Origin: Paratinospora sagittata
Lineage: Eukaryota > Streptophyta > Magnoliopsida > Ranunculales > Menispermaceae
Assembly: GCA_035771175.1 (NCBI GenBank)
Contig: CM069597.1
Location: 46,513,212-46,577,211 of the forward strand
Length of the DNA stretch: 64,000 nucleotides
Reading direction: 5' to 3'
The notes beneath the pieces were generated by a model. That model was not told the origin of the DNA. It saw only the letters and a program-made list of their open reading frames with translations, and made no database searches. How positions within the stretch are numbered: position 1 is the stretch's first letter; each line of letters begins with the position of its first letter. Both the position numbers and the translations under genes were made by a program. Of this stretch, positions 11,673-23,676 are shown in pieces.

Positions 11673-13451
11673 AAAGCATGAAATTTATGTTGTTGACATG
11701 TATGTTATATTCGTTGAATGATGCATGTGTTGCATAAGTGTTTGAAATGATTTTACATGTCATATTTCTCTAAATGTATATAATTGCCATCTCAAGAACT
11801 ATATTCACTGAGCTGTTGTTTGCTCACCCCATTTCCTCCAATCTTTCAGGTATTGAGTCGAAGGGAAAAGGAACTTGTCTGGTATGTGTATGTATGCTTG
11901 GAGGAAATAAATTCTATTTACGTTATTTTGATATGTATAATTATCACACACGATATATATGTAATATCACCTAGATGGGTTGTGTGGTAAGATTATATAA
12001 TGCTTGGGATGATGAAATGAGATGATCATAGATATTTATCTGGTGAGAATTTAATTTGTGGAATGAATGGAATCAATGTGAATGAAATGATCATCTATAT
12101 ATCTGGGATTTGATTTGATGTGTGGTATAGAAAAAAAAAATATTCTGTACATTTTGGAAAGGTTTGTGAGAGTACGTGAAGGCTGACAGTGTATTATATA
12201 CTGTATATGAGGATGTACAGTGTATAGTATGCTGTGCCGGTCATGACGTCAGCCTACGTCGGGTGCGTCGTGACATCTACACGCACAATTTCTCAGTGAA
12301 ATCTAATTTTTTTGCTCTCTGCTAATAGTCATGATTTGAATGCATTTGTGATAACAGTAACAAAGCCCCGTCCCAAATGTTTGAATGGAAATAAATGAAC
12401 GTTGATCCTTCTTTCATTTCTCTCTAGAACCTTTTTTTTTCCGTCTTTAACTATGTACTAGCATCAATGGTGATGGCTTATCACAAAAATTGATCATACC
12501 TCAAAAGGGTCTTCTTCATAAAATGAGAGAGGTTTTTGCTATAGTTCTTCATTTTTGGTTTCTCGCACAATATCGGCCTTCCTTAAGTTCTTTTACATAA
12601 ATTGCATGATAGAATTATATCATTCTACACCATTTTAAGTTAGGTGAGCACGCCAGAAGCAAACAACTAATGATTCCCATGTTATTTTCAAAACTTATAT
12701 TCTCATCGCAATTAGTTGTCTGAAATCTGTAGAACATCCCGTTCTTGTCAAAGTCTCAGAGCTCCTTGCTATTCAGCATTATTCGCCATAGAAATATAAT
12801 TTATAGGAATTTTCCCCCCTTCTAGTAGAGTGAGTTATTCACCATGGATATAATTTATATGAATGCATCGATTTAAATGTAGATCTGTTGATCAGCTATC
12901 CAATTTTCTTCATGTGGTCCATGACAAAAAAAATCTTTTTATTCTTTTTCCTTCTCATGACAGCCAAACTCACTTTGGTTACCATTTCTGCAGGAATAAG
13001 TTGTAAAAAACTTCTTACAAGACGCTTGCGCATGCTCGTGGAAACAACTGTGATGATGTTGACGATGATGAAAAGTAGGGGTTTGGTTTTTTGAGTAAGT
13101 TGTGGGAATACTACTCACACTTAATTTACTGTCATTTTCTTTATATGAAGAATACTAAATTTTTAAAAATCTGATACAATGAAGTGGAATATCAAATTTT
13201 TTGTAGATTTTTTTCATGGTAGAGTAACCAAGCCAATGGGAGGCCATGCTAAAGCTAGAGACCATGGATTTTTTGTTAAATTCATCTCATTTATCATGAG
13301 GTTTATGGGATTGATCTCAAGGGAAGAATTGTTCATATTGATGCTGTATTTTGTTGATTGATCTATAGAATGTAAAGAGATTTTTTATTTTTTTTTGACA
13401 AAAAGAAAAATGTAAGACCATTTATATTGATTTGTTATGTGTGCAACAATT

Positions 13452-13639
13452 TAAGTTGCATTTGGTTCACAATCCGAAAAAATTTAGAAAAACAACTTTT
13501 TATTGTTTTCTGAAAACATGTTTTCTTAACAAAAAAAATGAAAAACTATTTTCAAAATCTTTTGAACCAAATAAGTTTTTGGTGTTTTCGAATTATTGGA
13601 TACAGAAAATTGTATTCCGATCACGAACCAAACGCCCCT
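13452..13639. mobile_element. Small MITE with imperfect terminal inverted repeats
   Basis: The left end reads gttgcatttggttcacaatc. The right end, reverse complemented, reads ggggcgtttggttcgtgatc. TAA and TAG flank the ends, suggesting a Tourist-like (PIF/Harbinger) 3-bp target. The interior is AT-rich and non-coding. Related decayed sequence seems to lie around 32130-32340. Confidence 0.5.
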
Positions 13640-13997
13640 AGCTTTTGATACTATTTCCTTTGATTTGAATGGATAAATTGATTTGCTTGTAACTCTACTT
13701 CAGGAAGTCAGTTTCTTGGATCAGTTTTCTGCTTCTGATATGGAACATTTAAAAGAGGTCCAGTGGCTAAGTCTTGAAATTGCTTTCATGTTGTTTATTG
13801 TGGGGATGTTGACATGGAACCTCCACTAATTAATGTGAATTTTAAATCAATAGTATTTATAACAGAAGTTAGGTGATCAACCTAAAAAATATCAGAGATT
13901 GTGGTGTATATACATTGAGAAAAAAATAGAAACATTTAATAAATGACTTTTTAACTGACTAAAATTTGAGTAATTTTAAGGATTGATTAATTATTGA

Positions 13998-14123
13998 GTA
14001 ATGCTCGAGGGACACGCCTTTTTAATACACTTTCTTGATATTGTATTTGGAGTTGACTCGAGGTAATCCAACGACTCTCAAGTATAATATCAAGAAAGTA
14101 TGTTTTTTTAAGCATTTCTCTTA
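13998..14123. repeat. Foldback element, about 126 bp
   Basis: The arms are inverted: the left arm has ctttcttgatattgtat and the right arm has ataatatcaagaaag, with ctcgag and gactc in the centre. It could fold into a long hairpin. It resembles the elements at 19537-19649, 28970-29095 and 36967-37090. Confidence 0.5.
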
Positions 14124-14389
14124 AGTATTAAAATATCATGTTTGTTCATTTACCCAATTTGTTCGAGTGCTAGATCGAGTTTACTTCTTATGTTTAGCAA
14201 ACATGCTTCAATATTAAATCACGTTTTTTTGCAACTGCATGAGTTGATTTGTATTAAGTGTTAAGTCGATATTTATATTACAATAGTTTTATATTCTTCA
14301 ATTATCTTTCTAAATTGTGTTAAAGATAATTTAATGCTATTAATTATCTGTAAAATTATGACGTGCATGTGCTAAAAGAGCTGCATCAA

Positions 14390-14561
14390 CTAACGAGTGG
14401 TTGGCTCAATAGAAGCTAAGTCCCAAAATAATTTTTGCATAAAAGATTCAGAGTTCGAATCTTTGAGGCATTCTTTTTAAGAAATGTTTATCATTCTGTT
14501 AGAAACTAGTTCACATCCGAAGGGTACGGAAATACCTCACAGAAAACCGAAAAATAAAAAA
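14390..14561 (+). mobile_element. SINE (family 2, copy A) with 17-bp target-site duplication
   Basis: A 172-bp insert is flanked by taaaagagctgca(t/c)caa at 14373-14389 and 14562-14577, with one mismatch. A box-A-like ggttggctcaatag and a box-B-like agttcgaatct lie in its 5' half. The 3' half has gaagggtacggaaatacctc and an A-rich tail. Copies B (22117-22274) and C (about 35112-35275) share this 3' half. Confidence 0.65.
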
Positions 14562-14953
14562 TAAAAGAGCTGCACCAATAAATAATAGTGATGAGTTTTG
14601 GGGGTAAATTGCAAGAAAATAAATAAATAAATAAATAAATATTTGACATTTTCAAATGGCAATATGAACCATAGAATCAGTTTTTTTTCATTGAATTTTT
14701 CAATATTGTTTGAAAAACTTTTCAACAAAAAAATTGACTAATGCAACCAAATGCATACGTTTATTAATCATTGAATTTGTGAAAATAAGTTGAAAGAAAG
14801 TGAAGTGGGATTACATGGATGGTGATGCTGATCCTGATGCACATGAATAAAGCGCGTGAAGTACCGGAAACCACAATAAACAAATTGTGGTGCATGTTCA
14901 GTCGGTTGGATTGCCTTATTTATTCATTTATTATTATTATTATAATCAACAAC

Positions 14954-14956
<3 letters not shown>

Positions 14957-15006
<50 letters not shown>
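14957..15006. repeat. (AT)n microsatellite
   Basis: About 25 uninterrupted AT dinucleotides. A likely length polymorphism between individuals. Confidence 0.85.
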
Positions 15007-15009
<3 letters not shown>

Positions 15010-15274
15010 CTTATATATAAAAAATATTTTCGTTGACTACATCATACTGTCGACAAAAATATATGCACTCGCAGGATAAGAATTGTCAGCTATGGCCTTC
15101 TTGTATTATATTTTTATATCTCATTCGTGAATTTAAGCATGATTAACCCTAATACATTTTTATGACTTATTAAGACCCATTAATATATAATCAAAAGGAT
15201 AAGAGGAGTACCACCATCGATTGATTTGGTGATTCGAGAGTCAAACTCAAGGAAAGTTGAGTGACTTAGTTTCT

Positions 15275-15622
15275 GATTCGAGCCCTCCTTGACAAAATTA
15301 TAATTGAAGAGACGCTTTCGTCTCTACAGAATATCAAAGTCAGGTAGAATAATCTCGTTTTAAAAGAAAATGAGAACACCACCGAATATCAGAATCTCGA
15401 TATTAAAAAAAATAAAATAATTAGGAGTAAATATATAAGACCTATGTTTTTGATTCGAGCCCTCATTGACAAAATTATAATTAAAGAGACGTTTTCGTCT
15501 CTAGAGAATATCAAAGTCAGGTAGAATAATCTCGCTTTAAAAGAAAATAAGAACACCACCGAATATCAGAATCTCGATATTAAAAAAAAATAAAATAATT
15601 AGGAGTAAATATATAAGACCTA
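15275..15622. repeat. 177-bp tandem duplication
   Basis: Unit 1 starts gattcgagccctc at 15275 and unit 2 repeats it at 15452. Both contain gacg.tttcgtctct, gtcaggtagaataatctcg, gaacaccaccgaatatcag and atatataagacctat. Differences are few, so the duplication is young. The preceding sequence (gatttggtgattcgagag) is SINE-like, so a retroposon may have been partly duplicated. Confidence 0.75.
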
Positions 15623-17831
15623 TCTAGATTCAAACTCATATAAATATAAGGCTAATTTAAATTTAATCAAAGTGTCGTCCATTGTTATTATTTTATAATA
15701 GAGGTTGTAATTATTAATTAATGAGGTAGCTGAAACAGAAGTTTTGCTTTTTGATTTGTCTCGCCTACACCTTTCACTCCTTTTCTCCCTCCTTAAACGC
15801 TCACAAGACTTTTATTTCTTTTGTCTTTGAACAGGGTGAGAAAGTGGGCCATCACTTAATTCTCACAACTGACATGTAGGGTTCATACCAAAAAAATTAA
15901 AAAATAATAATAATTATTCTTTTCAATCCAATCCAATCCTAATCCCATGCCATGCCGACAATTGAAACCACAAATCTGGGAGAATATTTTTTTAAATATT
16001 TTTTTAAAAATCGTTTCTCAAAAAAAAAAGTTTTTAAAAAAAGTTGGTATCACACAATTTTTTTTAAAAATAAAAAAATATTTTTTTATCATAATTTAAT
16101 TAAAAATAAATATTTTTTTATTTTATTTTTTTATTTTAAGTCATGTAATTTTATTCTAAAAACATAAAAAAGAAAACGTCTTCTTAATTATAATGTCGGC
16201 AATACAAGATAGAGTTTTTTAAATTAATAAAATAAAATAAATAAGTATTATCAAATACTTTTTAAAATATTTTTAAAAAAAACTTTATTAAAAAGAGTTA
16301 TTTTTAAGGTTACTGAATATGTAGTTAGTTCAACTACTATGATAACTTAAGATTTTCAGTGTAATATAAATATTAACTTAAGAAATTAAACATTAAAAAT
16401 TAACAAAGTACCCAAAATCTTGTTTAACCTGTTTTTTTGTTTTCTAATTCCCTTTAATTTTAAAATTTTATGGATTATTGAATTATCACTATTTTTTGGT
16501 GGGATATTAATATTATTATTAGTAAGGTGTATGATGTTCGTACGTACGGGCGGATTCATTGAATACAGGGTAATATTTAAAGAAGTAAAGAAGAATACAG
16601 GTGTCAACTGATTGAACCATCCGTACGGATGGGAACGCGGAGGACAGTGTGACTACCAGAATTATTTTCCGCTGTATTTTTCAATTTTCTTATAAAATAT
16701 TATATAATAATTTCGGTAAAGTGCACGGCGCGCTCAGAATCACGATAAAAAGTGCAACTCAACATCATAACTCCGTTAAGTATATTTCAAGGGCAGCTTC
16801 AAATCATTTTTACAATATTGCCAGCACCCGCGTTCAGACGCCCTTAAATATGTAGAATTCTCTTTGAAGGGACAAGAATGTATTATAATAATAATTACGT
16901 ATGTAATAATATAATTATATATAAGTCTGATAATATATTTTTATATATAAAATAATAAAGAAAATATTTTTAAAAAAATTTTAATGAATAAATAAAGAAT
17001 TATAAAATATAGACTCAAAAACTTCTATCCAATCCACCTTAATCTCTTGAAAAAAATTAGATAATAATGAGATGAGTTACCTTAGTGGATAAAATAGTTC
17101 ATGAATATAATAATAAAATATGTGATGAGAGACATCTTATAGGTCCCAAAGAGAAAAAGTATCACACAAGAACCTCGTAGATAGATTATCATGACAGTGA
17201 TCTTGTAGCTTTTCGTTGGTACGAGAATTAGTCGGTGTAGAATAGAATGGATACAAAGGTAACTGTAAATTGAAATAGTATTTTTATGCTAGAATAAGTG
17301 GTCAATCTTATGTAATTAAAAAAAATTAATTATAATAAATTTAGTTATAGTATATTCTTTTTAAAAAAACATAAAAATAAAAAATTATATAAAATAAAAA
17401 ATCACATAGAGTTGAGATGGGGAAATATTGCTCATAACCTTTTAAAAACATTAATGATAGCAAAATTAAACATAAATTTAATATAAAATGTATAAATATA
17501 AAACAATATTAATTGTATCTTAAAAGGGTTAGTGGTGTCCAATGCTTCAATTAGCACTTCCGTCGGTGACTAATCATTGAATTATAGTGGCATTTACGAT
17601 ATTAACTAAAACAACAGGGGCTTTTTCCCATAATCCCTCTCTTTCGTCCTCATCGTTTCTCTGTAAACGGACATTCCAAAAATACTCACTCTCTATCACT
17701 ACTTTCTCACTCTAAAAATCTTCTCTCTTCTTCTACCACTTTCAAATCCAGTCTTCTTCTGCGATTGTTTTCTTAGGGTTTCTCATTTTGATCCATTTGG
17801 GTCTCCAAAGATCACTGCTTGATCTTCATCC

Positions 17832-20323
17832 ATGGCGGATTCCGGTAAGCAGCAGCTGCAGCACCATATTTCAACATCCACCGGAAAGCTCTTCTCTTCC
17901 GATTTCTACAACTTGTTCTCAATCTTCCAAACCCGAAGAACTAAGATCTTCGCTTACGGTTTCATGTTCACTTTCGTCGCTTGCACTGTTTTTCTAGCTT
18001 TTAGCCCTTCTAGCAACTCATCTTCTCCTTGGTTCTCTAACATCTTCAGCGCCACCGCTGGTTCTGGTTCTGATTCCTCTTATAGATCCCGTTTTTCATT
18101 TCTTTTCTCTCACTTTTTCCCGAATTCTACTCAATCTACGGTTCAGATTGGTGTTAATTCGACTAGATCTCGATACCCAGATGCAAAATTAGACGATTTG
18201 AATGGGAATCAGACGGTGGGTATCTCGTCGGCGCTTAAGAAGAAGAAGGGGGTTCTGGGTAGTAAAGGTTCGAACTTTACGAGTAATGGGACTAGTGTGA
18301 ATTCTACAAGTGGGGTTTTGAAATCGGAACAGTTGGATTATAATATGGAGAAAGGAGAGGAGAAGAAGATTAAGAGAGAAAAATTGATTAGTTCTTTGAG
18401 GAGTTGTGATATATTTGATGGGAGATGGGTGAGAGATGATTCTTATCCGCTTTACCCACGTGGGTCTTGCCCTCATATAGATGAGCCTTTCAATTGTTTT
18501 TTAAACGGTAGGCCTGATTCTGATTATCAGAAGCTCAGATGGCAGCCAAAGGGTTGCAATATGCCAAGGTAATGTGAAACTTTTCTTTCAATTTGATACA
18601 TAGTTTTTGTTTTGTGCATGGATTGTGGTAGGGAATTTGTATTCAAATTCTGGGTTTTTGTTAATTGTTATTTGATGATTCAGGTTGGATGGGAGAGATA
18701 TGTTAGAATTGTTGAGAGGGAAGCGTTTGGTTTTTGTTGGGGATTCTCTTAATAGGAACATGTGGGAATCTCTTGTTTGCATCTTGAGGAACTCGGTGGA
18801 AGATAAAAGTAAGGTTTTTGAAGCGTCTGGGCGTCACGAATTTCGAACAGAGGGGGCTTATTCATTTATGTTCGAAGTATGTTGTTCTTACTTAATTTCT
18901 TTTGGTGTTGAAATTGAGTTGATCAATTTCTTTTTCAGTAGATTTTGGTTTGTGGTGTTTTTTTTTTTTATGTAATTCGGATTGGATGATAGGATTACAA
19001 CTGCTCTGTTGAGTTCTTTCGATCGCCATTTCTTGTTCAAGAGTGGGAGATGCCTGAGACAAATGGAAGCAAGCATGAAACACTTAGACTTGATTTGGTG
19101 GAGAGATCATCATCTAGATACAAGAATGCAGACATAATCATCTTCAATACTGGTCACTGGTGGACCCATGAGAAGACCTCCAAAGGGTATTTGTCTCAAT
19201 TTCTAGTTTTTTTTTCCTTAGGTTGGAGTAGCTTTAGTGAATTTTCGATTATAAGATTTCAACTATTAATATTATATGAAGAAATTGACTAGGCCAATTC
19301 CAATGATTTTGCAGCAAGGATTATTACCAAGAAGGCAGTCATATTTATGGTGAATTAAATGTTGTTGAGGCATTTAGAAAAGCTTTGACTACTTGGGCAA
19401 GATGGGTAGATGCCAACATAAATCATGAGAAGACTCTGGTTTTCTTCAGGGGCTATTCAGCTTCTCATTTTAGGTACACCACAGACCCATTACTCTTCAT
19501 TAATTTCTGAGTAATTCTGCATTGATTGTGGTAGAAACTGCAGTGCAAACTATATCATCCCAACACTTTTAGATTGTTATCGAATCACATGTTAATGCGT
19601 GATTCAATGTAATCCAAAGGTGATGAGGTTTTGCAATTTATACTGCAGTATAGCACTCAAACCACTTTAGCATTATTCTTAATTTTCAGGTGGTGAATTT
19701 AATTACATACGAAATCTTTTTTTTCCGTTTTCTCCTTCCCAATGATCATTTGGTGGAACAATAACTCTCTAATTTTTTTTTATGTTTGTAATCTTCATTA
19801 TTTCTCAACCGGCCACCATTGAAACTCCGCAATGAGAGCGAAAAGACTGAGCTCTCATGGTGGCAGTTTGATTGCAGCACATATTATCAGTTCATCAGCA
19901 TTTATGTTCTGAAATGAGATAAATAATACTTCAACATATTTCGTTGGTCATTTTCACAGAGGTGGGTGATGGAATTCCGGTGGGCAATGTGATAGTGAGA
20001 CCGAGCCCATCAAGAACGAGACTTATCTAGCTCGGTATCCTCCAAAAATGAGAGTTCTGGAGAAAGTGCTACATGGGATGAAAACTCAAGTCACATATCT
20101 TAACATTACGAGAATGACTGATTATAGGAAGGATGCTCACCCATCAATATACCGAAAGCAAAATTTGACGGAAGAAGAACGGAGATCACCATTGAGGTAT
20201 CAGGATTGCAGTCATTGGTGTCTTCCGGGTGTTCCCGATTCGTGGAATGAGCTTGTATATGCCCAACTCTTAATTAATTTGAACCCGAACAAGCAACAGC
20301 AGCAGAAGCAGAAGCAACACTAG
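17832..20323 (+). CDS. TBL1: Trichome-birefringence-like protein (TBR/TBL1 type) with in-frame stop in last exon
   Basis: Exons: 17832-18568, 18684-18876, 18993-19186, 19315-19473 and 19960-20323, all GT-AG with matching phases, 548 codons if the stop is ignored. The protein is a type II Golgi membrane protein: short N-tail, membrane segment at about 39-58, Ser/Gly-rich stalk, PMR5N-type cysteine domain at about 190-246, then the PC-esterase domain with GDS at 265-267 and DCSH at 510-513. The family transfers acetyl groups to wall polysaccharides (xylan, pectin). TBR in Arabidopsis affects crystalline cellulose and pectin esterification. Codon 431 (19967-19969) is TGA where relatives have a residue in the GG-x-WNSGG motif, and the split codon before it gives Arg instead of the usual Ser. 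The rest of the last exon is well conserved, so this is a recent nonsense change, a sequencing error or a young pseudogene. The gene symbol is a closest-family guess; TBR itself is equally possible. Confidence 0.85.
19537..19649. repeat. Foldback element in intron 4 of the TBR-like gene
   Basis: The arms read actgcagt...aatcacatg and, inverted, catg/cgtgatt...actgcagt, so the whole segment is an imperfect palindrome centred on gaatcacatgttaatgcgtg. It lies in the same orientation-free family as 13998-14123, 28970-29095 and 36967-37090. No coding capacity. Confidence 0.55.
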
Positions 20324-20608
20324 GTAATAGAGTTAAATAGCCAATTTTCGAGTTATCATTAATTTTCATATTAATGAGCATCTTTGTACTATAGTTGTCT
20401 TCTTATAACTTGGGAAGACTCGAGAAAAAGGGTGTTTTATGATGAGATGTAGGGACAGTAAAACAGAGATGAAGAGAGAGAGGGGTGAAGTAGCTTTCTT
20501 TGGAAAGGGGAAGTATTAGCTGTATAAATATATATTAATTTACACATGGGAAGAAAGGAAAAGGGCAAGGGAGATGTTGATAATGGCAGCATACCTTTCC
20601 TCTCTTTC

Positions 20609-20790
20609 TCATCACCATGGGTGTTTCATTTGGCCTTTGGAAGGCTTAAAGATGTAAATCACTTCTTGGGTTTGTTCATTGAAAATCAAATAATGTTGAA
20701 TCATCACCATGGAAACCATTTGGCCTTTGGAAGGCTCAAAGATGTAAATCACTTCTTGGGTTTGTTCATTGAAAATCAAATAATGTTGAA
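20609..20790. repeat. 90-bp tandem duplication downstream of the TBR-like gene
   Basis: Two units, 20609-20700 and 20701-20790, both begin tcatcaccatgg and share tttggcctttggaaggct, aaagatgtaaatcacttc and gaaaatcaaataatgttgaa. Only a few bases differ. It lies about 290 bp after the stop codon, probably in or just past the 3' untranslated region. Confidence 0.85.
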
Positions 20791-21420
20791 TTGTTTAATA
20801 TAAGTTTCCATAGTTTATCAGCTATGTGGACTACACTGTTGATGTTGTAGTAGTAGTAGTAATAGTAGTACATCTCCAAGATCAAAATTAGAATTCTGAT
20901 TCTTATAATGCTTTCTGAGATCATTTTGGTTGATTGGTTGAAATTCAAATTTCTCTACTTCTGTGATCTAAATCCAATGGATGCTTTGAGTTCATTCTCC
21001 CTCTTCATGGATGAAATAGCATGCAGCCATGCTTTCAGGACTCATGAAGATTTTCTCAGAGGTAGTTGAAACTCCTGAAATCAGCTTCATTTGGATTTAG
21101 TGCCACCCAAGACACCCAAAAGCTTGCCTATCTAAGAACATAAGAACATAATATAATAATGCTAACTATATTAATATAAACCTTTTAACAGTAGAGTGAC
21201 GCATCATCTTTTACTTGATATCTTTCCAATAATCTTCTTTTACATATAAAATGAAGTTTTTTTTTTTTTTTGAAGGAAATATAAAATAAAGTTGAATATT
21301 GGTTCATTTATTTAAACTTCAATTAATCTTTAGAAAGAAATAACTAGAATAATTAACATACAATAGTAATGCAATCTTCAATAATGGATTAACATGTCAC
21401 TTCTTAACTTCATCTTTTTT

Positions 21421-21615
21421 TATCAACTGGTAGTAGCTTAGAGCATAAGTGAAGTTAAGGTCTAGGTTTCGAGTTTGAGTTTGGACGTACTTTCATTTAT
21501 CCACCTTTAATAGGAGGGTCAGCCCAAATGTCTTTGTCATGCCGGAGTTAGTGAGGATTAGTCTCCCTTTTCCTTCAAGATGTCAAAAAAATCGGTATAA
21601 AAAAAAAAAAAAGAA
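21421..21615 (+). mobile_element. Probable tRNA-derived SINE
   Basis: The 5' part has tggtagtagcttagagc (box-A-like) and ggtttcgagtttgag (box-B-like). It ends in a run of 14 A (21599-21612). The flanks aacttcatctttttt and aacttcagctctttt could be a decayed target-site duplication. Confidence 0.45.
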
Positions 21616-22116
21616 AACTTCAGCTCTTTTTAAAAATCAAAATAAAAGCTCGTGCTTTCCACTGGTACTGAAAACTTGTTAGAAATAATGGCTTGAAAAA
21701 TTAAATTGTTAAGAGGATGGGCTGTAGTTGTTTTGGTCCAGCCCAAGTCCTATGTACTCTCTGCGAGGAGTTGAGCTATTTTGCTTTTTAAAGTTTTATT
21801 TTGTTGACATTTAGGTCAATTGTTATCAATGTTGACATATGTAAGATTTTGGTTGAGATTTTATAATAAACTATTGTTTCCATCGTTGATATCAATAAAT
21901 TTGAACTAGATATGTCAATGTCAATAGAATCATATGATAGCAACTCCCACCACCTATAGAGGGGAAAAAAAAAAAAAACCAGCTTGAGTTTTTTTTATTA
22001 ATATAAAAGAAAATAAAGGAAGAAATAAAACAAAATCAACTAAGAATCCACCGTCTTAAACTTGCACCAAATATCAACCCAACAAAGCCTTTTCACATGG
22101 ATAAGAACTAAATCTA

Positions 22117-22274
22117 TCACCAACAAGCGGCTGACTCAATGGCTATAAAAGTTTTAGTGTTTGATTTTTAGATACGTCATTGTTTATCATTTCACTCCTG
22201 CCTCGAACACGAAAATTAGTCTATACCCGAAAAGGGTATGGGGATACCTAGTAAAAAACCCAAAAAAAAAAAAA
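22117..22274 (+). mobile_element. SINE (family 2, copy B) with exact 11-bp target-site duplication
   Basis: The insert lies between exact copies of aactaaatcta at 22106-22116 and 22275-22285. It has ggctgactcaatggc at the 5' end, gaaaagggtatggggatacc near the 3' end and a poly(A) tail. The 3' half matches copies A (14390) and C (35112). Confidence 0.65.
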
Positions 22275-23676
22275 AACTAAATCTACCCAGTACTATAATT
22301 AGTTATTTATTAATTATCTTCATGTTATTTTAGGGTTTTTTTTTTTTTAAATGACAGACTGAAATAATAAAGAAAGATATAACTAATCGTATCGACGACG
22401 TATATAAATTTAAGTTTATATTAAGACATTTTAGTTTGAAATTTTATGGTCATATATAGAGTCTTCTCTTGTGAAAGAAAAAAAATAAATGTAAGAACTG
22501 GTCCATGTCTAATTAATTAATGGAAGACCTTGCAGTTGCAGCCAATGTCAAAGTTGGGGAAAGTAAGGTTAAAAGAATTGATGATTATAGGATAAGGAAT
22601 GGGAAGAATTGTGGAATGGAATCCAAGATTGGCTTAAAATCATTACCATATTCTTCTTCTTTCTTTCTTTCAAACCATACCTCACAAAAAAAAAAAAAAA
22701 AAAAAAAAAGCATTTCTCTTTTCACCATTCTTCCACAGTTCGAGTCCTTCATCTTCCAATCATTTCATTTTGCTTGTGCAAGCTGCAACCACCATATGTC
22801 AAACCCCCCCTCCCCCCCCACCACATACATATCAAACTTTTTCATTCATCTTCCCAAAGAAAATAATAATAACAATAATTATCATTATGATCATATATAA
22901 ATCTTATCGATAATTACAAAAAATAATGATGATTTTGATATATGTAGTGTTACATTTGACATAACGACTGTTGAATATCTGTAATTTGATTTCATGAAGC
23001 TACTACTATTGCAATGTCAAACGGGTCAAATCAATTGATCACCCTGGTGAAAAAATGAAGACATATTGGTTTACTTAATTAATTTAGTCTACATCTTATC
23101 ATGGACTTGTTCAATGCATGGACTAATGTTTTATTGCTATCAACAGATATTTTAATTTTTTGTTTTTTGTGAATTTATTAAAATTAAAAGAAGGGCCAGA
23201 ATCCAAGTACTTCATCATTGTATCGTGACGTATGTCTGTATCAGTACCTTCGTCGCGTTCTCTTTATAATGACCGTTCAGAAAGGTAATAAGTCTTCAAA
23301 TGCCATTCATGTCCCCACCACACTACTACCCAAAATGCCCTTCACAACCGCCTCTAAATTACATACCAAACCTTAAAAAAAATATAAATAAAAAATAAAA
23401 AGAAAGAAAAAAAAAATTGTATTTTTCTTTTCCCAAATTTAGTACTGAATCGAAACAATTTCTCCTGTGTCAGAAAATTATAAAAAAAAAAAAAAAAACC
23501 CAAAAAACACTTACTCCCATCCTTTCTCTCTCTCTCTCTATCTATCTAAAATCTAAAATTCCCATAAAGCCCACGAAACCTAACAAACAGATAAAAACCA
23601 ACGCCCACGGATTTCAGACTATTTACAAAACTGCCATTATCATCATCAGAAAAAAAAAAAAAAAAAAAAAATGCTC

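Larger units (their letters stand above)
9826..12275. mobile_element. Solo LTR, about 2450 bp, with 5-bp target-site duplication TCTAC
   Basis: The element starts TGTAACACCCCG and ends GTCGTGACA, the TG...CA ends of a long terminal repeat. TCTAC precedes it (9821-9825) and follows it (12276-12280), as expected for LTR-retrotransposon integration. No gag-pol, primer-binding site or second LTR is present, so unequal recombination has probably removed the interior. The TGTAACACCCC start is common in plant Ty3/gypsy LTRs; assignment to that group is inference. It carries internal repeats at 10732-10890 and 11370-11672. Confidence 0.75.
12281..17831. other. Intergenic, repeat-rich; right end is TBR-like promoter
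   Basis: Apart from the elements listed separately, the stretch is very AT-rich (especially 15950-17500). The last 250 bases (17590-17831) are CT-rich (ttctctcttcttctacc) and probably form the 5' leader of the TBR-like gene; no clear TATA box is visible. Confidence 0.5.
20324..23676. other. Intergenic space between convergent TBR-like and HAT14-like genes
   Basis: It holds the 3' ends of both genes, the 90-bp duplication and two SINE copies. Long A runs (22685-22708, 23650-23670) and a CT microsatellite (23523-23538) occur. I see no gene; the lysine- or serine-rich open frames come from simple repeats. Confidence 0.55.
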
